Positions 1 through 9,832 are shown, numbered from the stretch's first letter. The stretch: 64,000 nt of DNA from Bombiscardovia nodaiensis (GCA_033127725.1 AP026798.1:2046001-2110000); one strand, 5' to 3'. Notes: a model not told the origin generated them from the letters alone. Program-made: numbers and translations.

Positions 1-1
1 G

Positions 2-727
2 AAGCTCGCAGATGTGACGGTGGCGCTTGATCAGGCGGTACTAGCTCGACTGGCCCAAGTCATCACCGAAGCTACTCAGGCTTTGGAGTCATACGAACAC
101 TCCAAGGCTTTGGAAGCTATCGAGACCTTCTTCTGGAACTTCTGCGACGACTATATCGAACTAGCAAAGAATCGCGCTTACGGCAAGGCTGACGAGCAAG
201 GGCAGGTGCCCGCTCAAGCGGATGTGCTCTCCGCGCGCACCACACTGGGCGTGACCCTAGATGCCTTCGCCCGCCTCTTTGCCCCCTTCCTGCCCTTCGC
301 CACCGAAGAGATTTGGCAGTGGATGCATGAGGGCGAAGGCTCGGTGCACCAAGCCGCTTGGCCGCTGGCTCAGGACTACGCACAGGCCGCTGGTGAGACT
401 TCGCCAGAACTCCTCACCTGGGCTGGCGATGCCCTGGCAGCCCTGCGCAAGATTAAGTCTGAAGCCAAGGTCTCTATGAAGACTCCAATTTTGTCTGTCA
501 CTTTGGCTGTGGCTCCTTCTGGCCTGGCAGCTGTGGAAGCGGCCTTGGGCGACATTGCTCAGGCTGGGCGCGTGACTGGCAGTATTGAGCTCAAGCAGGA
601 CGCTCAACTGAGTAGTCAGGCCGATAGCAGTAACGATCAGACTGGCAGCGAGAGCGAAGGTTCTACCGGTGTTCAGGTCACAGCCAGCGAGCTGGGCGAA
701 CCGCCAGCCAAGCAGGCTCGTAAGTAA
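2..727 (+). CDS. valS: Valine--tRNA ligase, C-terminal part (truncated by window start)
   Basis: The reading frame is open from base 2, so the gene begins upstream. The visible part is the class Ia anticodon-binding domain of ValRS (motifs FFWNFCDDYIELAKNRAY, LDAFARLFAPFLPFATEEIWQ), which charges tRNA-Val in the cytosol. After the domain the last 45 or so residues are a Ser/Gln/Glu-rich tail ending in KQARK, beyond the usual core. A GTG at position 14 is internal and not a start. The gene faces the chorismate mutase gene convergently, with a hairpin at 755-792 between them. Family assignment is firm. The catalytic HIGH and KMSKS regions lie outside the window. Confidence 0.93.
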   Translation, partial: KLADVTVALDQAVLARLAQVITEATQALESYEHSKALEAIETFFWNFCDDYIELAKNRAYGKADEQGQVPAQADVLSARTTLGVTLDAFARLFAPFLPFATEEIWQWMHEGEGSVHQAAWPLAQDYAQAAGETSPELLTWAGDALAALRKIKSEAKVSMKTPILSVTLAVAPSGLAAVEAALGDIAQAGRVTGSIELKQDAQLSSQADSSNDQTGSESEGSTGVQVTASELGEPPAKQARK

Positions 728-754
728 GGCTACAACCGCTAGTGTTATTAGCTC

Positions 755-792
755 TCGACCTCCCGCTCGACTGTAGTTGGCTGGGAGGTCGA
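755..792. terminator. Putative hairpin terminator after valS
   Basis: A perfect 10-bp inverted repeat, TCGACCTCCC (755-764) with GGGAGGTCGA (783-792), and an 18-nt loop, 28 bp after the valS stop. No T run follows, so termination here may be weak or Rho-assisted. The rest of the gap to 964 shows nothing recognisable. Confidence 0.5.
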
Positions 793-964
793 ACGCTATC
801 TACGGGCGCACACCTAGGCTGAGCAAAATCCTGCCCTTACTCCTAACCTGGTCACCAGACAGGCCACAGCAAACGAAAGCAGACCAAATCAGACAGCAGC
901 GAATCAGACCAAGGGTTGTGTCCAGCCTCAATCGCCCTACCGCAGTATCGCGTAGCAGTAAGTC

Positions 965-1321
965 TTACCGGGCCTTCTGCTGTTCCTGAGCAATACGCGC
1001 ATGACGCTCCTTAGCCAGGCCGGCAACGAACGTATGGTAGCCTTGCGCGATTGCCGGATCCAATCCCTCACTCTGGGCTAGCTGGCGCAAATGCTCAACC
1101 TGCGCCCGCTCCCGCTCCGGGTCGGCTGGGGCGAACCCGGCCAGAGCCTTGAGCTGCCCCACCTCGTCGGTAGCCTTAAAACGACGAGATAAGAGCTCAA
1201 TCACGGCCGCATCAATCCGGTCAATTTCACCTCGTATTGCGCCTATGCGAGCCGCGCTACCCACCGTCTGCGCATTACCCTGCGTCTGCTCGTCAACTAC
1301 TGTCTCGCCTGCTGCTGTCAT
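965..1321 (-). CDS. Chorismate mutase, AroQ type
   Basis: An all-helical AroQ-class protein of 118 residues that would convert chorismate to prephenate, the first step towards phenylalanine and tyrosine. It shows the family pattern: IRGEIDRIDAAVIELLSRRFKATDEVGQLK, then a loop with DPERERAQVEHL, then a helix with LDPAIAQGYHTFVAGLAKERH. ATG at 1321 is chosen because GGGAGAG sits a few bases upstream; an upstream GTG at 1339 has no ribosome-binding site. The first 25 residues are a nonconserved leader. It is a lone gene, convergent with valS and divergent from the aldo/keto reductase-like gene. A free-standing mutase with no fused dehydratase is usual in Actinobacteria. Confidence 0.85.
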   Translation of the reverse strand: MTAAGETVVDEQTQGNAQTVGSAARIGAIRGEIDRIDAAVIELLSRRFKATDEVGQLKALAGFAPADPERERAQVEHLRQLAQSEGLDPAIAQGYHTFVAGLAKERHARIAQEQQKAR

Positions 1322-1472
1322 GCTCTCTCCCGCCTGCACACTGGTATTACATCTACTCTAAACCTGCTTCCCGTCTTATTTTGCGACACTTAACAGGAAA
1401 AATTCAGGAAATTTTTAGGTTTACCCTTTAATCTTGCAGCGGGGATTTGTAAGAGTATGAAGGGGAACTGGA

Positions 1473-2618
1473 GTGAAGCAGAGAAAATTAGGGGGCCTAA
1501 CTGTCTCCGAAGTGGGCATGAGCTGTATGGTATTCTCGCGTGGCCACAACCAGCCGCCAGCAGAAGAGGACTCGATCGCCGCTATCCGCGCTGGCTACGA
1601 AGCCGGTTGCACCTACTTCGACACGGCCGAAAACTACGGCAAGGAGCTTTTCCACCTCGGCCACAACGAGGAACTGGTGGGCAAGGCGCTCGCCGGCCGA
1701 CGGCATGAAGTGATTCTCGCTAGCAAATTCCACCTCCACTGGCGTGACTTTCAAGCGCATCGCCCCCTTTACCAGGCCGTGCGCAGCCACCTAGATAAAA
1801 CCTTGCACAACCTAGGCACCGACTACCTCGACCTGTACTATATGCAGCGCACTAACCCACAAGCACCAGTGGCCGATATCGCCCAAGTGATGGAACAGTT
1901 GGTAGCCGAAGGTCTGATTCGAGGCTGGGGCATGTCTCAGGTCGACTTGCCCGACATTCAATCCGGACAGGCTGTCTTCCCACTCACGGCCGTGCAGGAT
2001 GCCTACTCGATGGCTCAGCGCTCCATTGAGGAGGAAGTTATCTCCTACTGCGCTCAAGAGGGAATAGGTTTCGTGGCCTTCTCCCCTATCGCCTCATACT
2101 ATTTGAGCAGCGACAAGCCAAAATTTGACCGGACAGCTGACCAATACGAGCGTCTCCAGGCCGAACTTCTGGTGCGCAAGTGGACCATTAACCGCCCCTT
2201 ATTGCAGTGCATTCAACGGCTCGCAGGGCAGAATCAGGCGTCTCCTGCGCAAATTTCTTTAGCGTGGATGCTCCACAAATTCCCCAATCTCGTGCCGGTG
2301 CCGGGATCCAAACATCCCGAGCGCATCTTTGAAAACTTAGCGAGCGCTGACATCATCCTCTCCGATGAGGAAGTGGCTCAGCTCGATGAGCTGCTGGACT
2401 ACTGCTGGCGGCACGACCGTCAGGTGAGTAAGCTGCTAGAGAGGAATCAGACCCGCCTCTACCACCGTCAGCGCCGGACACAGGCGAAAATCAGCAAGCA
2501 TTCGCAGCAGCAAGCGCACACCCTGGCTGATCCGGACGTACAAAGCACCCAAACCGAGTTGGACCCTCAACAGATGCCCTCTGCCGAAGATCAGACTCCA
2601 GCTCCAGACAGCATATAG
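1473..2618 (+). CDS. Aldo/keto reductase family protein with altered catalytic His
   Basis: A 381-residue member of the NADPH-dependent aldo/keto reductase superfamily (TIM barrel). Visible hallmarks are the Asp50 and Tyr55 pair in YFDTAENYG, Lys85 in ILASKF, the IRGWGMSQ strand, and the cofactor-phosphate region VPVPGSKHPERIFEN. The position that normally carries the catalytic histidine (usual motif YYQHR) reads YYMQR, so His is replaced by Gln125; activity may be changed or lost. Residues after about 320 form a Gln/Ser/Pro-rich tail not typical of the family. The start is GTG, with GGGGAACTGGAG upstream. It is a single gene followed by a strong terminator. The substrate is unknown. Confidence 0.82.
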   Translation: MKQRKLGGLTVSEVGMSCMVFSRGHNQPPAEEDSIAAIRAGYEAGCTYFDTAENYGKELFHLGHNEELVGKALAGRRHEVILASKFHLHWRDFQAHRPLYQAVRSHLDKTLHNLGTDYLDLYYMQRTNPQAPVADIAQVMEQLVAEGLIRGWGMSQVDLPDIQSGQAVFPLTAVQDAYSMAQRSIEEEVISYCAQEGIGFVAFSPIASYYLSSDKPKFDRTADQYERLQAELLVRKWTINRPLLQCIQRLAGQNQASPAQISLAWMLHKFPNLVPVPGSKHPERIFENLASADIILSDEEVAQLDELLDYCWRHDRQVSKLLERNQTRLYHRQRRTQAKISKHSQQQAHTLADPDVQSTQTELDPQQMPSAEDQTPAPDSI

Positions 2619-2637
2619 CTAAGCCTCTCAAATAAGA

Positions 2638-2672
2638 CTGTGGGCTGCTGGCGAACCAGCAGCCCACAGTTT
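2638..2672. terminator. Intrinsic terminator
   Basis: A perfect 14-bp stem, CTGTGGGCTGCTGG (2638-2651) with CCAGCAGCCCACAG (2656-2669), a CGAA tetraloop and a short T run. It lies between the convergent reductase and rho genes. Confidence 0.9.
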
Positions 2673-2790
2673 GTATTGGTAGCCCCTCTAGCCTTTGGCG
2701 AGTCGTGAACTGTCAGCAGCTCTCAACCCAGCCGCCGAACCTATCCCGGCTCCGAATATGGAAGCACCAGTCAGGCGGCTAGAAGAGACC

Positions 2791-4695
2791 TTAGTTGGAT
2801 TTTTGCCCCAACATCGTCTGCGTAATCGCACCCAGGAAGTCCCGGTTGGTAGCCGTCTTCTTCAAGCGCGGCACCAGCGTCTGGTAAGCCTGCTCAATTT
2901 CCATACCACCCAGGAGGCGGCGCAGACGGTAGACCACAGCCAGCTCCTCGGGAGAGGTAATGAGCTCCTCGCGGCGGGTGCCCGAAGCGTTGATGTCGAT
3001 AGCCGGGAACATGCGCTTGTCGGCCAGCTCGCGCGACAGACGCAGCTCCATGTTGCCAGTACCCTTGAACTCCTCGAAAATCACCTCGTCCATCTTGGAA
3101 CCAGTCTCCACCAGAGCCGAAGAAATAATAGTCAAGGAGCCACCGTTTTCGATGTTGCGGGCAGCACCGAAGAACTTCTTGGGCGGGTAGAGCGCCTGAG
3201 CATCCACACCACCAGAGAGGATGCGGCCAGAAGCCGGAGCTGCAATGTTGTACGCGCGAGCCAGACGGGTCATGGAGTCCAGCAGGACCACCACGTCTTG
3301 ACCCAGCTCAACCAGGCGCTTGGCACGCTCTATGGCCAGCTCAGCGACCGTCGTGTGATCAGTTGCGGGCCGGTCGAAGGTGGAGGAGATGACCTCGCCC
3401 TGAACCGTGCGCTCCATGTCGGTAACTTCCTCCGGGCGCTCGTCTACCAGCACCACCATCAGGTGGACCTCAGGATTGTTCTTAGCAATCGCATTGGCAA
3501 TGTTTTGCAGGGTAATCGTCTTACCAGCCTTGGGTGGGGAGACAATCAGACCACGCTGGCCCTTGCCGATGGGAGCCACAATGTCAATCAGACGGCCCGT
3601 AATCTGGTTGGGAGTCGTCTCCATCCGCATACGCTCCTGCGGGTAGAGCGGCGTGAGCTTGTTGAAGTGCGGACGCTCTACCGCATCCTCCACATTCATG
3701 CCGTTAATGGTCTCAATCGACTGCAAGGGCATGAACTTCTGCCTCTGGTTGCGCCGATCTCCCTCGTGAGGTGGGCGGGTAGTGCCCTGGACAGCATCGC
3801 CCTTACGCAGGCCGTACTTCTTAACCTGTCCCATCGAGACGTACACGTCGTTGGGGCCAGGCAGGTAGCCGGAAGTGCGAATGAAAGCGTAGGAGTCGAG
3901 CACGTCGACTATGCCAGCTACGGGCACGAGATCTTCTGTCCGGTAATCCTCACGGCTCTCGAAATCGCGGGTCTGACGGCGGTCCCGGTCCTTGCGCCCA
4001 CGGCTGTGCTCCGAGCGATCGTTGCTGCGGTCCACACGCTCCGAACGCTCAGGACGCTCCGAACGCTCGCGGCGGTCGTAACCACGACGGTAGTCCCGGT
4101 CTCGCCCTTCCTCATGCGTTCGCTTATGGTTCGGATGATTGTCACGAGCCGGGAGGGCGGCGAGAATATCGTCCAAATCACGCACTTTACCGCCGTGATT
4201 GCCTTCCTCGTGCGTCTCCTTGCTCTGGCTGCGGGTACGCGTATCACCCCGGTGCCGACGGCGGTTGATAATCACAGACTCGTCGTCTGCTACCACATGT
4301 TCCTTGTGCTGATGACTGCGGCCAGCGCTCTCGTCTATGCCGAGCACATCAAAGAGATCGCCAACCTGGCCGTGACCAGCGGACTTTGCGTGCGAATTTT
4401 CGCCCGCCTCATCTACGTCTACATGTGCATTCGACACCGTCGTCGTCTGCGCTGCCTGCTCAGTCAGCGGCTCTTCAGGCTCAGCCTTAGGAGCTGACGG
4501 GGCACTGCTGCTCGTTGCCTGCTGGGCAGGTCGTACACTCACGCCAGCCGGAGCTTGCCCGCCTGAACGAGCTGCTTCGATGGTCTCGATGAGCGCCGGT
4601 TTGCGCATGCTGGAAATGCCGCGCAAGCCCATCTGTTTTGCCAGCTCTTTCAGCTCAGGCAGTCTCATAGTATGAATATCTTGGCTTGTTGCCAC
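2791..4695 (-). CDS. rho: Transcription termination factor Rho
   Basis: A hexameric RNA-dependent ATPase/helicase that terminates transcription. Domains in order: a Rho N-terminal helical domain (about 10-43), a long polar insertion (about 47-250) with Arg/Asp/His-rich repeats such as [11 protein letters not shown], the cold-shock-like RNA-binding domain (about 255-310), and the RecA-like core with Walker A SPPKAGKT (386-393), [13 protein letters not shown] and [15 protein letters not shown]. At 634 residues it is much longer than E. coli Rho (419), as in other high-GC Gram-positives with this insertion. The start is GTG with AGGAAAGG upstream; an in-frame ATG lies nine codons later. Monocistronic. 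A 600-codon frame on the other strand is only its shadow. Confidence 0.97.
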   Translation of the reverse strand: MATSQDIHTMRLPELKELAKQMGLRGISSMRKPALIETIEAARSGGQAPAGVSVRPAQQATSSSAPSAPKAEPEEPLTEQAAQTTTVSNAHVDVDEAGENSHAKSAGHGQVGDLFDVLGIDESAGRSHQHKEHVVADDESVIINRRRHRGDTRTRSQSKETHEEGNHGGKVRDLDDILAALPARDNHPNHKRTHEEGRDRDYRRGYDRRERSERPERSERVDRSNDRSEHSRGRKDRDRRQTRDFESREDYRTEDLVPVAGIVDVLDSYAFIRTSGYLPGPNDVYVSMGQVKKYGLRKGDAVQGTTRPPHEGDRRNQRQKFMPLQSIETINGMNVEDAVERPHFNKLTPLYPQERMRMETTPNQITGRLIDIVAPIGKGQRGLIVSPPKAGKTITLQNIANAIAKNNPEVHLMVVLVDERPEEVTDMERTVQGEVISSTFDRPATDHTTVAELAIERAKRLVELGQDVVVLLDSMTRLARAYNIAAPASGRILSGGVDAQALYPPKKFFGAARNIENGGSLTIISSALVETGSKMDEVIFEEFKGTGNMELRLSRELADKRMFPAIDINASGTRREELITSPEELAVVYRLRRLLGGMEIEQAYQTLVPRLKKTATNRDFLGAITQTMLGQKSN

Positions 4696-4996
4696 TGTAT
4701 ATTGCCTTTCCTACCGCCACATCGCTCTAACATACTCTAGCGTGCAGCTTCAAGAAGTTCGCGGATAAACCGCTCATGAATGCCCGGTGCTATCCCAGCA
4801 AACCGGACTGCCTTAAGAGTACAACTCTCCCTAGATAGACGCAAGTTCGGCACGCGGGTCGAAGCAAATCTACCCACTTTTTTGTCCCCGAGCAGGCCTG
4901 TCTAGGCATCTACCTATAGCAAAAGCGACAGATGAGAACATTCCCACCTGTCGCTTTACTGTAGCACAAGCCTACTGGCAGAAGGCCTGCACGCCA
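4696..4996. other. Intergenic region: rho leader and glf-side terminator
   Basis: About 300 bp without a gene. It holds the 5' region of rho and, at 4922-4957, the terminator of the flavoprotein gene. No convincing small ORF, RNA gene or riboswitch was recognised; rho leaders are often autoregulated, but no motif here shows that. Confidence 0.5.
4922..4957 (-). terminator. Intrinsic terminator of the flavoprotein gene
   Basis: AAAGCGACAG (4922-4931) pairs with CTGTCGCTTT (4948-4957) across a 16-nt loop, just downstream of the minus-strand gene ending at 4997. T residues follow on the minus strand. Confidence 0.75.
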
Positions 4997-6586
4997 CTAC
5001 TTTTGCTCGTGATAAGCCTTTTCAGTGTTGACATTCCAAACATTGCTCTTGTCTGTGCGACCAGTCTCAATATTTTTCACCGCCTCCATGGAGGTAGCCA
5101 TCGAATGATCCTGGTTGTTGTAATGGTGCTGGCCATTACGACCGACGCAGTAGAGGTTGCCGAAGGAATCCAGCCACTTGATGAGCTCAGGCATCTGCGC
5201 GTAGGTGTCGAAATACGCCGGATAAGCCTTCTTGACATGCTCGCGGTGGGAGTCCATCACGTCTTGCGGGCCACCGATAATGCCCATGCGCGTCAGCTCC
5301 TTGATAGCGAAGTTCGTGGCTTCTTCGTCAGACATATTCCAGAAGCTGTCACCTTCCTCGCAGAAGTACTCCAAGCCAATCCAGACCGTGTTATCCACGT
5401 CTTTGACCATGTATGGGCTCCAGTTGTTAAAAATCTGGAAGCGGCCCATCTTGTAGCCCGGATCTTGCACATAAATCCAGCAGTCAGGCACGATGGGCGG
5501 GTTGCCCAGGGTGGGAATATCCGTAGTGTTGCGAATCCTCAAGTGCTTGATAAGGAGGCCCACGGTCACAAAATCGCGGTAGGGCAGGCCATTGGCTACG
5601 CGTACCATCTCCTTGGGCGCGCCGGTGGGAGAAGCGTCAATAGCGTTGACCAAGTCTTTAATGGGCATGGAGGAGATGAAGTGGTCGGCCTTGAGCGTAA
5701 CCCGCTGGCCGTCCTTGTCCTGGTAGACCACGCCAGTGATATGACCGTCTTCCTGGTCAAATTCCACCACCGTAGCGTCGGTGATGACCTTCACACCGTG
5801 GTCCACGTTGCGCCGCTCCACAGTCTCCCAGAGCTGGCCCGGGCCGAGCTTGGGATACCAGAACTCCTCAATCAGGGAAGTCTCCACCTCGTGAGCGTCG
5901 CGCTTCTTAGGCATCATCTTTTGGAAAGCATTTTTTAGCACTGTCCAAATACTCAAGCCCTTGACCCTCTGGGCTCCCCAATCGGCGGAAATCTCGCGCG
6001 GGTGACGGCCCCAGAGCTTCTCCGTGTAGCCTTCGAAGAACATGGAGTAGAGCTTACGGCCGAAGCGATTGATGTAGAAGTTCTCCAAGTTGTCTTCCGG
6101 CAGCTTGTGGAACATGGAAGCGAGATAGGAGAAGCCAGCCTCCATCGTAATCTTGAAGCCTAGGGCTTTGAAGAGCCCGGGCGAGAGGGAGATGGGATAA
6201 TCCAAAAAGTGGCGGTTCCAATAAATGCGGGAGACGCGGTGGCGCTTGAGCATCACCTTGTCAGTCTGCTCAGGATCCGGTCCACCGGGCTCCAAATCAT
6301 GGTGCCGACCCAGCTTCTTATCGTCGTAGGAGGGAGCGCCTTGCAGGGGCAGAACTTCCTTCCACCAGTCCATAATCCTGTCATCTTTGGAGAAGAAGCG
6401 GTGGCCTCCGATGTCCATGCGGTTGCCGTTGTGGCGCACGGTGCGCGAGATGCCGCCGAACTGTTGGCTGGCTTCCAGCACAGTCACGTCATAGCGCTGG
6501 TCGCCGCCGTCCTTCACAAGCTCCCAGGCAGCAGTGAGCCCTGCCGGACCACCGCCGATGACAACGACCGACTGCTTTTGCACCAT
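4997..6586 (-). CDS. FAD-dependent oxidoreductase, UDP-galactopyranose mutase-like
   Basis: A 529-residue flavoprotein. The N terminus has a Rossmann FAD site, VVVIGGGPAGLTAAWEL (7-23), followed by VLEASQQFGGISRT and the GGHRFF signature found in UDP-galactopyranose mutase and related amine-oxidase-fold proteins. The protein is longer than typical Glf (about 380 residues), so it may belong to the sister group of Glf-like/protoporphyrinogen-oxidase-like flavoenzymes found near cell-surface glycan genes. A role in producing galactofuranose or a related sugar for surface polysaccharide is inference. The start is ATG with AGGAGG nearby. It stands alone between its terminator and the DUF2469 gene. 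Confidence 0.72.
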   Translation of the reverse strand: MVQKQSVVVIGGGPAGLTAAWELVKDGGDQRYDVTVLEASQQFGGISRTVRHNGNRMDIGGHRFFSKDDRIMDWWKEVLPLQGAPSYDDKKLGRHHDLEPGGPDPEQTDKVMLKRHRVSRIYWNRHFLDYPISLSPGLFKALGFKITMEAGFSYLASMFHKLPEDNLENFYINRFGRKLYSMFFEGYTEKLWGRHPREISADWGAQRVKGLSIWTVLKNAFQKMMPKKRDAHEVETSLIEEFWYPKLGPGQLWETVERRNVDHGVKVITDATVVEFDQEDGHITGVVYQDKDGQRVTLKADHFISSMPIKDLVNAIDASPTGAPKEMVRVANGLPYRDFVTVGLLIKHLRIRNTTDIPTLGNPPIVPDCWIYVQDPGYKMGRFQIFNNWSPYMVKDVDNTVWIGLEYFCEEGDSFWNMSDEEATNFAIKELTRMGIIGGPQDVMDSHREHVKKAYPAYFDTYAQMPELIKWLDSFGNLYCVGRNGQHHYNNQDHSMATSMEAVKNIETGRTDKSNVWNVNTEKAYHEQK

Positions 6587-6707
6587 ATTGACCTCCTGAA
6601 GGCGTCTATCCGCGTGTAGCCTGATGGCAACGCAAACTGAGAGCGAATACTTACGATACTCTCACGAATGATTGAGTCTGTACAGGCTCATACTAAAAGT
6701 TAACTTA

Positions 6708-7031
6708 CTATATCGAGTTTTCCAGCGAATCGGGAATATCAATATCGCTTTTCTGCACTTCTTCCACGTTTACATCCTTAAACGTGACAATACGCACTTT
6801 TTTAACGAAGCGCGAAGAACGGTAGACATCCCAGACCCAAGCGTCAGTCAACTGCACGTCGAAGTATACATCTTGCCCAGCCGAGCGCACGTTAAAGTCC
6901 ACCTTGTTGGCCAGGTAAAACCGCCGCTCCGTCTCCACCACGTAGGTAAAGAGCTTAATCACGTCGCGATACTCACGGTAGAGGGCGAGTTCCGCGTCAG
7001 TCTCGTAGTTGTCTAAGTCCTCTGCGCTCAA
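6708..7031 (-). CDS. DUF2469 family protein
   Basis: A 107-residue cytosolic protein of a family nearly restricted to Actinobacteria. Hallmarks are SAEDLDNYETDAELALYREY at the N terminus, then VVETERRFYLAN, DAWVWDVYR and VRIVTFKDVNVEE. The function is not established. The start is TTG at 7031, overlapping the stop of the acetyltransferase gene as TTGA, with GGAGGT six bases upstream inside that gene. The overlap implies translational coupling, so the two proteins are probably made in fixed proportion. Confidence 0.9.
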   Translation of the reverse strand: MSAEDLDNYETDAELALYREYRDVIKLFTYVVETERRFYLANKVDFNVRSAGQDVYFDVQLTDAWVWDVYRSSRFVKKVRIVTFKDVNVEEVQKSDIDIPDSLENSI

Positions 7032-8227
7032 CTGTTACCTCCCGAGTTGCGCTTCCTGCTGTGGCCAAGGTTGCGCCACCAGGCCCGCTTAGAATTTTTC
7101 TTGCCCGCAGCATCAGCATAAGCCCAAGTTGTGGCATCACCGCCAGCAGCGTCGGCCGACGGCTCCTGGGGCGGCTCAGCGTCATCAGACTCTGTCTGCG
7201 CTCTGGGCGAAAACGACTGAGGCTCAGACAGGACAGTACTGTCTTGCGCGGACGTATCGTGCATCTCCTGGTCCCGCTGGTCCTGGTCGGTAGCCTCTAC
7301 TTTTTTGATCTCGCCTGTCTGCACGTCATTACTAGACAGGTACTCTGCGCCCGCTTTGGCCCCTGGGTCTACAGCATTTGTCTCATTGCCCAGCTCCTGA
7401 GCCTGCCGCTCTTCAGCCTGGACTACGTGCGCATGATTCTCCCGAGCCTGCGCCACGCCGGGGTTTCCATCAATGACGTGCATACCAAAGGCATCGAGAG
7501 AACGAATAGGATCGTACTCATCAACCAGGGCGTCCATCACGATCTGGTCCTGGTACTTGCCACCTTCTTCGTCCCACAGGGCATCGCGGGAAGTGCCAGA
7601 CAGAGCGAATCCCAAGGACTGGTAAACCGAAATAGAGCGCGTGTTCTTCTCGGGCACGGCCACCCAAATGCGGTGCAGACCCAGGCCTGTGGGCTGCGGC
7701 GCGTAGCCGTAAGTCATCACGCGCGGCATAGCGTCACGCGAATACCCCCGCCCCCGGTAGTCCTTGCCCAGAACCACCTGGATGCGGGCCGACCGCGACC
7801 ATCCATCCACGTCAATCAAGAAAATCATGCCAATCAAACCGTCAGTCTCGCTGGCATCCGAAGCACCGCCCTTGTCGGGGTCAGCCTCAGTAATCATGGC
7901 CCAGGCTACGGTCCGACGAGACTCCGGGTCCCCTACTCCTGACTCGCGGGGAGTCTGCCCTTTCGACCAAGCCACCGAACGCCGCACCCAGGCATTGACC
8001 ACGGCACGCTCAGCCTGCGGCCCCTTGCCGGTGATGCCGGTGGAGTTGTAAAAGGCTTGGAGTTGGTCCATAGCCGTCAAATCGGCGACAGCTGCCGGGC
8101 GCAGGTGAACCATTTCACCGTTGATATAGGGTATGTCGATGCGCCCAGGCAACTCACGTTTGTCTGCCAGCTCCCCGCCTGCCGGGTTATCACTTGCACC
8201 ACCGGCTGCACTTGTTACACCCGACAT
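7028..8227 (-). CDS. GNAT-family N-acetyltransferase with long disordered tail
   Basis: A 399-residue protein. Residues about 30-225 form a RimJ/RimL-like GNAT domain (VHLRPAAVADLTAMDQL, then IQVVLGKDYRGRGYSRDAMPRVMTYGY with the acetyl-CoA loop, then HRIWVAVPEKNTRSISVYQSLGF). It would transfer an acetyl group from acetyl-CoA to an amine; the substrate is unknown. The remaining 170 or so residues are low-complexity (Gln/Glu/Asp/Ala) and end in a basic, tryptophan-containing patch. The start is ATG with GGAGGT upstream. The gene overlaps the DUF2469 gene by four bases and lies behind the gatB hairpin. Confidence 0.85.
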   Translation of the reverse strand: MSGVTSAAGGASDNPAGGELADKRELPGRIDIPYINGEMVHLRPAAVADLTAMDQLQAFYNSTGITGKGPQAERAVVNAWVRRSVAWSKGQTPRESGVGDPESRRTVAWAMITEADPDKGGASDASETDGLIGMIFLIDVDGWSRSARIQVVLGKDYRGRGYSRDAMPRVMTYGYAPQPTGLGLHRIWVAVPEKNTRSISVYQSLGFALSGTSRDALWDEEGGKYQDQIVMDALVDEYDPIRSLDAFGMHVIDGNPGVAQARENHAHVVQAEERQAQELGNETNAVDPGAKAGAEYLSSNDVQTGEIKKVEATDQDQRDQEMHDTSAQDSTVLSEPQSFSPRAQTESDDAEPPQEPSADAAGGDATTWAYADAAGKKNSKRAWWRNLGHSRKRNSGGNS

Positions 8228-8277
8228 TGCTCACCTCCAAAGCCCGCTGCCGCCCTGGCAACGGTAGAGCAGTCTAT

Positions 8278-8310
8278 CGCGCGCTCCTGGGAACTTCCTA
8301 GGAGCGCGCG
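8278..8310 (-). terminator. Hairpin terminator of the gatCAB operon
   Basis: CGCGCGCTCCT (8278-8288) pairs perfectly with AGGAGCGCGCG (8300-8310), only six bases past the gatB stop. There is no T run, so it could also act as a 3' stability hairpin. Confidence 0.65.
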
Positions 8311-8315
8311 AGCGC

Positions 8316-9812
8316 TTACTGAGCGATGCGTTGCATCACCATTGTGCTGACTGCCTTGGCGTCAGCCTGGCCCTTGGTGGCGCGCATAACCGCACCGATA
8401 ATAGCTCCCATGGGCTTCATGTTGCCGGACTTCAACTTGGCCACAATGTCGGGATTGGCTTTCAGGGCCTCATCCACGGCGGACTGCAGCGCGCCGTCGT
8501 CAGAGACCACCTGGTAGCCGTGCTTCTCGACCACTTGCGCAGGCTTGCCCTCACCAGCGAGCACACCAGTCACGGTCTGCTTAGCCAGCTTGTCGTTCAG
8601 CTTGCCAGACTTGATCAGCCCTTCCACATCAGCCACATCCTGCGGGGTGATAGGGAGCTCTTGCAAGCTGACACCGCGCTCGTTGGCCTCGCGAGAAATC
8701 TCGCCTAGCCACCACTTGCGAGCTCCCGCCGGGTCTGCCCCAGCAGCAATCGTCTCCTCAATCAGGTCCAGAGCATCCGCGTTCAGGGCATCGCGCATTT
8801 GTAGGTCAGTAAAGCCCCACTCCTGCTTCAAACGGGCCCTGCGTTCGCGCGGCATCTCAGGCATTTGCGCCTCGAGCTCTTCGATGTGCTCGCGGGTCAC
8901 GTGCACCATCACCAAGTCGGGGTCAGGGAAGTAGCGGTAGTCGTTGGCGTCGGACTTCACGCGCCCACCGGCCGTGGCCTGCTTGGACTCGTCCCAGTGA
9001 CGGGTCTCCTGCAAAATCTCGCCGCCCTCTTCCAGGATGGCCGCCTGCCGGCGAATCTCATAGGTCAGCGTCTTCTCAATACCCTTGAAAGTGTTGACAT
9101 TCTTAGTCTCCGAGCGGGTGCCCAGGGGCTCGCCCTTCTTGTGGAGGGAGATGTTCACATCGGCGCGCATATTGCCCTGCTCCATGCGAGCGTGGGAGAT
9201 ATTGAGTGCGCGCACAATGTCGCGGATGGCCTTTACATAGGCACCTGCGATTTCTGGCGTGCGCTCTCCGGCACCCTCAATGGGCTTGGTCACGATCTCG
9301 ACCAGGGGCACGCCCGCGCGGTTGTAGTCCACCAGCGAGTGGTCAGCGCCTTCAATGCGGCCGTCCGAACCACCAACGTGGGTGTTCTTGCCCGCGTCGT
9401 CCTCTACGTGCGCCCGCTCAATGTCAATGCGGAAGGTGGACCCGTCGTCCAGCTCCACATCCAGGTAGCCTTCGCCGTTCAGGGGCTTGTCGTACTGGGA
9501 GATTTGGTAGTCGCGCGGCATATCCGGGTAGAAGTAGTTCTTGCGGGCGAATTGACTCCACTCGGCAATGTCGCAGTGCAGGGCCAGGCCTAGCTTAATA
9601 GCGTAGTCAATGGCCGTCTTGTTCACTACTGGCAGGGAGCCGGGCAGGCCGAGCGAGACCGGGGTCAGCTGGGTGTTGGGCTCACCGCCGAACTCGATGT
9701 GAGCCGGGCAGAAGAGCTTGGTGTTCGTCGAGAGCTCCACATGTACTTCCAGGCCGAAGACGGGCTCATACTTGGCCACAGCATCGGCGAATTTCATTAG
9801 TTTTTCAGCCAT
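8316..9812 (-). CDS. gatB: Asp-tRNA(Asn)/Glu-tRNA(Gln) amidotransferase subunit B
   Basis: The 498-residue subunit that binds the misacylated tRNA and carries the kinase/transamidation site of GatCAB, which turns Glu-tRNA(Gln) or Asp-tRNA(Asn) into Gln-tRNA or Asn-tRNA. It has the GatB N-terminal core ([67 protein letters not shown] stretch) and a C-terminal YqeY-like domain ([27 protein letters not shown]). Full length. ATG with AAGGTAAGGA upstream. Last gene of gatC-gatA-gatB, 20 bp after gatA. Confidence 0.97.
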   Translation of the reverse strand: MAEKLMKFADAVAKYEPVFGLEVHVELSTNTKLFCPAHIEFGGEPNTQLTPVSLGLPGSLPVVNKTAIDYAIKLGLALHCDIAEWSQFARKNYFYPDMPRDYQISQYDKPLNGEGYLDVELDDGSTFRIDIERAHVEDDAGKNTHVGGSDGRIEGADHSLVDYNRAGVPLVEIVTKPIEGAGERTPEIAGAYVKAIRDIVRALNISHARMEQGNMRADVNISLHKKGEPLGTRSETKNVNTFKGIEKTLTYEIRRQAAILEEGGEILQETRHWDESKQATAGGRVKSDANDYRYFPDPDLVMVHVTREHIEELEAQMPEMPRERRARLKQEWGFTDLQMRDALNADALDLIEETIAAGADPAGARKWWLGEISREANERGVSLQELPITPQDVADVEGLIKSGKLNDKLAKQTVTGVLAGEGKPAQVVEKHGYQVVSDDGALQSAVDEALKANPDIVAKLKSGNMKPMGAIIGAVMRATKGQADAKAVSTMVMQRIAQ

Positions 9813-9832
9813 AATTCCTTACCTTCCGATGC

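Noticed and set aside
2695..4497. 600-codon plus-strand frame
   Set aside because: It lies entirely antisense to rho, whose domains are unmistakable; the protein has no recognisable domain.
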